Below are positions 60,490 through 64,000 of a DNA stretch of 64,000 nt, in pieces. Below the pieces are notes generated by a model. The model did not search any database. It had not been told where the DNA came from and was given only the letters and a program-made list of their open reading frames with translations. Positions within the stretch are counted from its first letter, which is position 1. Each line of letters opens with the position of its first letter. Source of the stretch: UBA7662 sp943369355 (GTDB lineage Bacteria > Bacteroidota > Bacteroidia > UBA7662); NCBI GenBank assembly GCA_943369355.1, contig CALRMX020000004.1:186001-250000 (forward strand), read 5' to 3'. The position numbers were made by a program, and so were the translations under genes.

Positions 60490-61811
60490 GGCAGCTGGGA
60501 ATAGGTTTGCATTTGAATCAATTTACGTGGACGGGCACCGGGTGGGGCTGCCTTAACATATACAGGCACATTGCCATAGGCCACCCAGCCGTCGGCTTCG
60601 AGGTAAACAAATACCCGATAAGCGCCTTCCACATCGGGTAGCTGGATGCTCAAACTATCGCCTTTGAAGCCGCGTTTTTTCTTGCGTAATACGCTTGCTG
60701 GCCTACTTTCAACATCGCCACCTGCTTTGATATCCTGACTTTCGGGCACCAGCTCGTACCGCAGCGTTGGTTTGCTGCTGGCTTGCACATGGGTATTTAC
60801 TTTCAAGTCCATCTTTTCGCCGACGGTGGCAATGTGAAAAGGCTTTTCGAAAGCCGTTATCGACACCGGGGCCACTTCGTTCTTGCCTTTCCACGCTTGG
60901 GCGATGGCCCATAAGGTTTCCGTTTTTTCGCGGTATTCGGTAAAGATGCCGTACCAAGTAGAAGTGGTTTCCTGTTTCTGTCCCCACAAAAACACGTACG
61001 AACCCATACAATAGGCGCGTTCAGCGAGAATTTTATCTTGATAACGTTTGCGGTAGCTTTCGGCCTTCTGAGCGCTGGTTTGCTCGAGAGGAGCACCCCA
61101 AGGTGCACGTTTTACTTCCCAGTGTCCGTTGGGTCCCCATTCGGTAATCATATACGGACCGTCCCAGCCAAATTTTCGAATCTGACTTGGAAGTTTATCG
61201 AGGTCGCCATAGGTATTGATCGACAAAAAATCGAGGCTGGGGCAGCGGGCTTTGATGAGCTGCACTTCTGTAGAGTCGAGCCCTGCGGTGATGGTCGTGG
61301 TAGGATGATGCGGGTCGAGTTCTTTGATCATTTTCGCCATCGCTTCTACTGCGTACCACACATTGGTATTGGTGTAGTTCAAATCTAATTCGTTGCCAAC
61401 CCCCCACGCCAAAAGAGCGGGGTGGTCTTTAAGCGCCATCACCTCTTTGCGGAAAGCATCCTGTTGCCGGCGTACGCTAATGCTATCGTCGTAGTCGAAA
61501 CCGTGGCGCTCGTGCTGCAGCCACAGCCCCATCATCACAGTGAGCCCACGTTTGTGCGCCTCATCGAGCAAGGTGCGGGCATTTTCGGTTCCCCAGGTAC
61601 GGATTGAATTGCCGCCAGCGGCAACCACCTCGTCGAGAAAAACCGACCCACCAGCACCGTTCACGTAATAGGGTGCTCCACCGCGGTAAAGCGTCCATTC
61701 ACCTACTGGGTTTTTCTGAAGCGTTACGGGCACCACCTGCGCGAGTAACGGCCCGTTGAGGCCAAAACAAAACGCCGAAAGTGCAACCAACTTGAGCCAT
61801 TTCATGGGCAT
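60486..61811 (-). CDS. Secreted clan GH-A glycoside hydrolase (GH2-type TIM barrel)
   Basis: 441 residues with a signal peptide (cleavage near LLAQ). A (beta/alpha)8 barrel of clan A is seen: SIRTWGTENARTLLDEAHKR (69-88), HERHGFDYDD (100-109), the acid/base in WGVGNELD (E141) and the nucleophile in MITEWGPNG (E224), 83 residues on. A C-terminal beta domain (about 320-430) follows. It resembles GH2 C-terminal barrels without the N-terminal sandwich, and other beta-glucan clan-A families remain possible. It leads the eight-gene operon, with the -7 box at 61887-61894. A soluble periplasmic or secreted glucan hydrolase or transglycosidase is likely. Confidence 0.82.
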   Translation of the reverse strand: MPMKWLKLVALSAFCFGLNGPLLAQVVPVTLQKNPVGEWTLYRGGAPYYVNGAGGSVFLDEVVAAGGNSIRTWGTENARTLLDEAHKRGLTVMMGLWLQHERHGFDYDDSISVRRQQDAFRKEVMALKDHPALLAWGVGNELDLNYTNTNVWYAVEAMAKMIKELDPHHPTTTITAGLDSTEVQLIKARCPSLDFLSINTYGDLDKLPSQIRKFGWDGPYMITEWGPNGHWEVKRAPWGAPLEQTSAQKAESYRKRYQDKILAERAYCMGSYVFLWGQKQETTSTWYGIFTEYREKTETLWAIAQAWKGKNEVAPVSITAFEKPFHIATVGEKMDLKVNTHVQASSKPTLRYELVPESQDIKAGGDVESRPASVLRKKKRGFKGDSLSIQLPDVEGAYRVFVYLEADGWVAYGNVPVYVKAAPPGARPRKLIQMQTYSQLP

Positions 61812-61886
61812 TCTTCAATTTACACCCTACAAGTTATAGTATATTTCACAATTTCTAAAAAAAGAGATGAAATTTTCGAAAGTCCG

Positions 61887-61894
61887 CAAATCTA
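61887..61894 (-). promoter_or_regulatory. Candidate promoter of the glycan-use operon (-7 box)
   Basis: On the minus strand the bases read TAGATTTG, a full match to TAnnTTTG, 76-83 bases before the first start codon of the operon. No convincing -33 TTTG was found at the usual spacing. Confidence 0.45.
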
Positions 61895-62034
61895 AGCACC
61901 CCACCCAAGCCTGTATTTGAACGAATTCAATAGCGCTGGAGCAGCTAATCGCTAAAAAAGAAATAAAAAGTACAGCCTACCAGAGGCAGGAAGCTTTTCG
62001 ATGCAACAAAGGGGAATTGCTGAATAATAAATCG

Positions 62035-62064
62035 AAAAAACCGCTGAGCCGAGGGTACAGCGGT
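62035..62064 (-). terminator. Intrinsic terminator after the serine hydrolase gene
   Basis: ACCGCTG (62040-62046) and CAGCGGT (62058-62064) form a 7-bp stem with an 11-base loop; six A on the plus strand (62035-62040) give the U tract. It begins 2 bases after the stop codon, and together with the gap to 61811 it separates this gene from the glycan operon. Confidence 0.9.
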
Positions 62065-62065
62065 A

Positions 62066-63169
62066 TCAGTAAGCTGCTGCCAGACTCGTGAATAGCCCGC
62101 TCCAATTTACTTGGCCATTCGACCTGCCCAAACGAACGATAATCAGGTTTTTATTGGGGTTCACATAAATGTACTGCCCTAAAATACCTTCGGCCATGAA
62201 GTCACCCGTCGTACTCGGCAACCACCATTGGTACTGATAAAACCAAGCGCTGCCTTGGCTGGTATCTACGCGGGTCGACTGCTCCACCCATGCCTCCGAA
62301 ACCAGTTGTTCGCCCATCCAGCGCCCTTTGTGCAAATACAAACGGCCAAGCTTGGCATAATCGCGCGCACGGGCATTCAAACAACAAAATGTCTTTTCCA
62401 GCCCTTCTTTTCGCCTATCAATGCTCCAGCTGGCGTCGTATTCCATGCCCAGCTTGCGCCACAGCTTTTCTTCGAGATAATCGCTCATCGAGCGGTTTTT
62501 TAAGGCCCGCTCAAGCACCAAACCCAAGAGTTGGGTGTTTCCACTCACATAATCGAACGATTTTCCGGGTGCTTGCTTCAAACGCAGCTTGCGTACCTCT
62601 TTGCGCAAATTGGTGCCGTAATAAAAGCTCGCGGCCTCCCCAAAGGGATTCACATACGATTCGTTAAAATCAAGCCCCGACGTCATCTGCAACACATGCT
62701 CGATGGTTACTTGGTCAAAGCCATGCGGGGCCAACTCAGGGATATAACGGGTCACCGGGTCGTTGACCGACTGAATGAGTCCATCGTCGATGGCACAGCC
62801 GATGAGTATGGAGGTTACCGACTTGGCCATCGAAAAAGAAGGCACCACCGACGAAGCTTCGTAGCCATCCCAGTAGCGCTCGTACAACAGGGTATCGTTG
62901 CGGATGATGAGGAAGGCTACCGTCTTATTGTCGGCCAAATAGCGGTCGAAGGCTACCGACTTACCGGCTATTTCCAGCTCCCGAGGGGCGCGTTCTTTTT
63001 CGGCAGCAGTAAAGAAGAAACTACTGTCGCCACGCATCACGGGCCGGGAAGGGAACTTCCGGTGATCGCCGATGTCGGCAAAATTATACACCACAAAACG
63101 GCCTAGTTTGCACGAATAGAGTGCAAACGATAGCCCAACAGCCACTAGCAACCAGGTCAACTTACGCAT
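62066..63169 (-). CDS. Serine hydrolase lipoprotein of the beta-lactamase (class C/esterase) family
   Basis: 367 residues. A lipobox ALYSC (Cys 20) follows the signal peptide. The catalytic serine and lysine are in SMAKS (S113, K116), the second motif is YVSGNTQLLG, and conserved TIEHVLQMTSGLDF and GMEYDASWSID are typical of beta-lactamase-fold esterases/peptidases. The third motif, usually H/K-x-G, is not clear: a GILGQYIYVNP stretch takes that place. The substrate is unknown (peptidoglycan peptide or ester). A terminator follows. The gene is not part of the glycan operon. Confidence 0.87.
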   Translation of the reverse strand: MRKLTWLLVAVGLSFALYSCKLGRFVVYNFADIGDHRKFPSRPVMRGDSSFFFTAAEKERAPRELEIAGKSVAFDRYLADNKTVAFLIIRNDTLLYERYWDGYEASSVVPSFSMAKSVTSILIGCAIDDGLIQSVNDPVTRYIPELAPHGFDQVTIEHVLQMTSGLDFNESYVNPFGEAASFYYGTNLRKEVRKLRLKQAPGKSFDYVSGNTQLLGLVLERALKNRSMSDYLEEKLWRKLGMEYDASWSIDRRKEGLEKTFCCLNARARDYAKLGRLYLHKGRWMGEQLVSEAWVEQSTRVDTSQGSAWFYQYQWWLPSTTGDFMAEGILGQYIYVNPNKNLIIVRLGRSNGQVNWSGLFTSLAAAY

Positions 63170-63216
63170 AGGCGATATAAATCCAACTCAATTTAAGCAA
63201 TAAGTGCCCGTTTTGG

Positions 63217-64000
63217 CTATTCGTATCGAAATACCTCTACCCCAATGGCGTAGCCGATACGTTTGCCATCGGCACGCTGTATAAAACGAATTTTGTTGGC
63301 TGCCCGCCCGAGGTTCACCCGCTGCCAGCTGTTGCCGCCATCGCGTGTTTCGAAGCCACCGGTGAGCGTACCCACAAAACCGTACTGTTCATCCAAAAAA
63401 CCAATACCGAATTCACGGCTGCGGTGATCTTCAACCAAGGGCAACTCCACCCAGCTCTCACCACCGTTGGTGGTTTTGGCTATCCGCTGTTGCCGCACCG
63501 TGCTGTCGGGATTGTACGACTGTATGGTCATGTAACCGGTAGTGGCGGTGGGAAAGCTCATCTTCCAACTTGTTTCCCAGCCGCGTGGCGACCGATACAC
63601 TTCTTTCCAGTTGAGGCCCCCATCGGTGGTTTTGAGCATCACCGCATGCGACACATCGAGCTGTTCGCTGCTGGCTGCACAAACGAAACCTGTTTTGGTG
63701 TCCATCATCTGCACATCAAAGGCCATCTTGGCGCTTTCCGGCAAACTGCGGGCCGTCCAGTTTTCGCCGCCATCGTGCGACTCCATCCAATTGGCGGGAC
63801 TTCCCACCCGCCCCACGCCGTACACATGGATGCGGTAACCGAGTTGACCGTGGTTGTTGAACGGCTCACGTACCAAACTAAGTGCGCAAAGGCCTTTCAC
63901 ATAGCTGCCCCGATACTGCACGGGTTCCCAGCTTCGGCCCCCGTTGCGGGTGCGGTACAAGGGTACCGTGTCGCGCACATTGGGGAAATAGTCGGTACCT
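63217..64000 (-). CDS. YCF48/BNR-repeat beta-propeller protein (partial)
   Basis: The frame stays open to the last base of the window, so the N-terminus is outside; 261 residues are visible. They hold BNR/Asp-box-like blades typical of YCF48-type proteins: RTRNGGRSWEPVQY, ESHDGGENWTARSL, KTTDGGLNWKEVYR, KTTNGGESWVELPL and ETRDGGNSWQRVNL, each with S/T-x-DGG-x-x-W. They form a six- or seven-bladed propeller of unknown ligand. Such proteins in Bacteroidota are mostly exported. The C-terminus ends soon after the last blade and carries no T9SS domain. Confidence 0.82.
   Translation of the reverse strand, partial: GTDYFPNVRDTVPLYRTRNGGRSWEPVQYRGSYVKGLCALSLVREPFNNHGQLGYRIHVYGVGRVGSPANWMESHDGGENWTARSLPESAKMAFDVQMMDTKTGFVCAASSEQLDVSHAVMLKTTDGGLNWKEVYRSPRGWETSWKMSFPTATTGYMTIQSYNPDSTVRQQRIAKTTNGGESWVELPLVEDHRSREFGIGFLDEQYGFVGTLTGGFETRDGGNSWQRVNLGRAANKIRFIQRADGKRIGYAIGVEVFRYE

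Noticed and set aside
1..64000. tRNA, rRNA, CRISPR arrays and insertion sequences
   Set aside because: Intergenic gaps were read on both strands; no cloverleaf, regular repeat-spacer array, transposase with terminal repeats or rRNA stretch was seen, and only the Rpn remnant hints at a mobile element.

Overview
The window is a gene-dense stretch of a Bacteroidota chromosome. The evidence is several type IX secretion (T9SS) hallmarks (two PorV/PorQ-like proteins, T9SS C-terminal sorting domains), a TonB-dependent receptor with a carboxypeptidase-regulatory-like N-terminus, many short Bacteroidota-style lipoproteins, DUF4286, LruC and DUF2892 proteins, and several candidate -7 boxes of the Bacteroidota type TAnnTTTG. 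The overall set suggests a Saprospiria/Chitinophagia-like lineage, but that rank is inference. No rRNA, tRNA, CRISPR array or intact insertion sequence was seen. No gene-free stretch exceeds 300 bases; the longest gaps (16674-16905, 33270-33533, 47981-48257, 61812-62065) are 230-280 bases and hold promoters, an inverted repeat or terminators.

Layout. 1-1886: end of an envelope polysaccharide cluster (Wzz-like chain-length protein, O-antigen ligase/polymerase). 1863-6411: SpoIIE-type phosphatase, then a minus-strand operon of an LPG-synthase-like membrane protein, a GT2 glycosyltransferase and an orphan OppC-type permease. 6460-7884: ruvC, a HIT hydrolase and greA. 7903-16673: a minus-strand operon of TonB receptor, 1327-residue T9SS cargo-like surface protein and PorV-like protein, closed by a strong terminator that also forms the likely 5' end of the greA mRNA. 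16906-21276: NMO/FabK-like flavoenzyme, DUF4286, TPR protein and LruC lipoprotein. 21385-27014: plus-strand operon radA-hflX-OmpA lipoprotein-anmK-SDR. 27015-28618: small accessory genes (membrane peptide, MORN protein, ankyrin protein, truncated Rpn-family remnant). 28693-33269: ALDH7-type dehydrogenase and an M1 peptidase with a barrel-like C-terminus. 33534-39514: TPR-comA-popT-aroE operon and uvrB. 39515-42109: outer-membrane protein, lipocalin-like lipoprotein, then DUF962, Crp/Fnr, a candidate 35-aa ORF and DUF2892, with a Crp/Fnr-type palindrome after the regulator gene. 42214-47980: lipoproteins, a second PorV-like protein, an oxidoreductase and two putative membrane/secreted zinc peptidases. 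48258-50726: T9SS-secreted tandem-domain protein and a sugar MFS symporter.

The most notable region is 50732-61811: eight minus-strand genes with overlaps or gaps of at most 11 bases that look like a complete glycan-use operon (clan-A glycoside hydrolase, two outer-membrane barrels, glycan-binding lipoprotein, CBM9-like protein, GH16 lipoprotein, GH3, NrtR/AraR-like Nudix regulator). It has no SusC/SusD pair. GH16 plus GH3 points to a beta-glucan such as laminarin (inference). The adjacent convergent MFS symporter could import the released sugar. Other observations worth attention are the greA leader hairpin, the Crp/Fnr operator spaced -41.5 from a putative start site, and a bacterial ComA in an operon with PopT and AroE. 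The window ends in a serine hydrolase lipoprotein and a partial YCF48-like protein.
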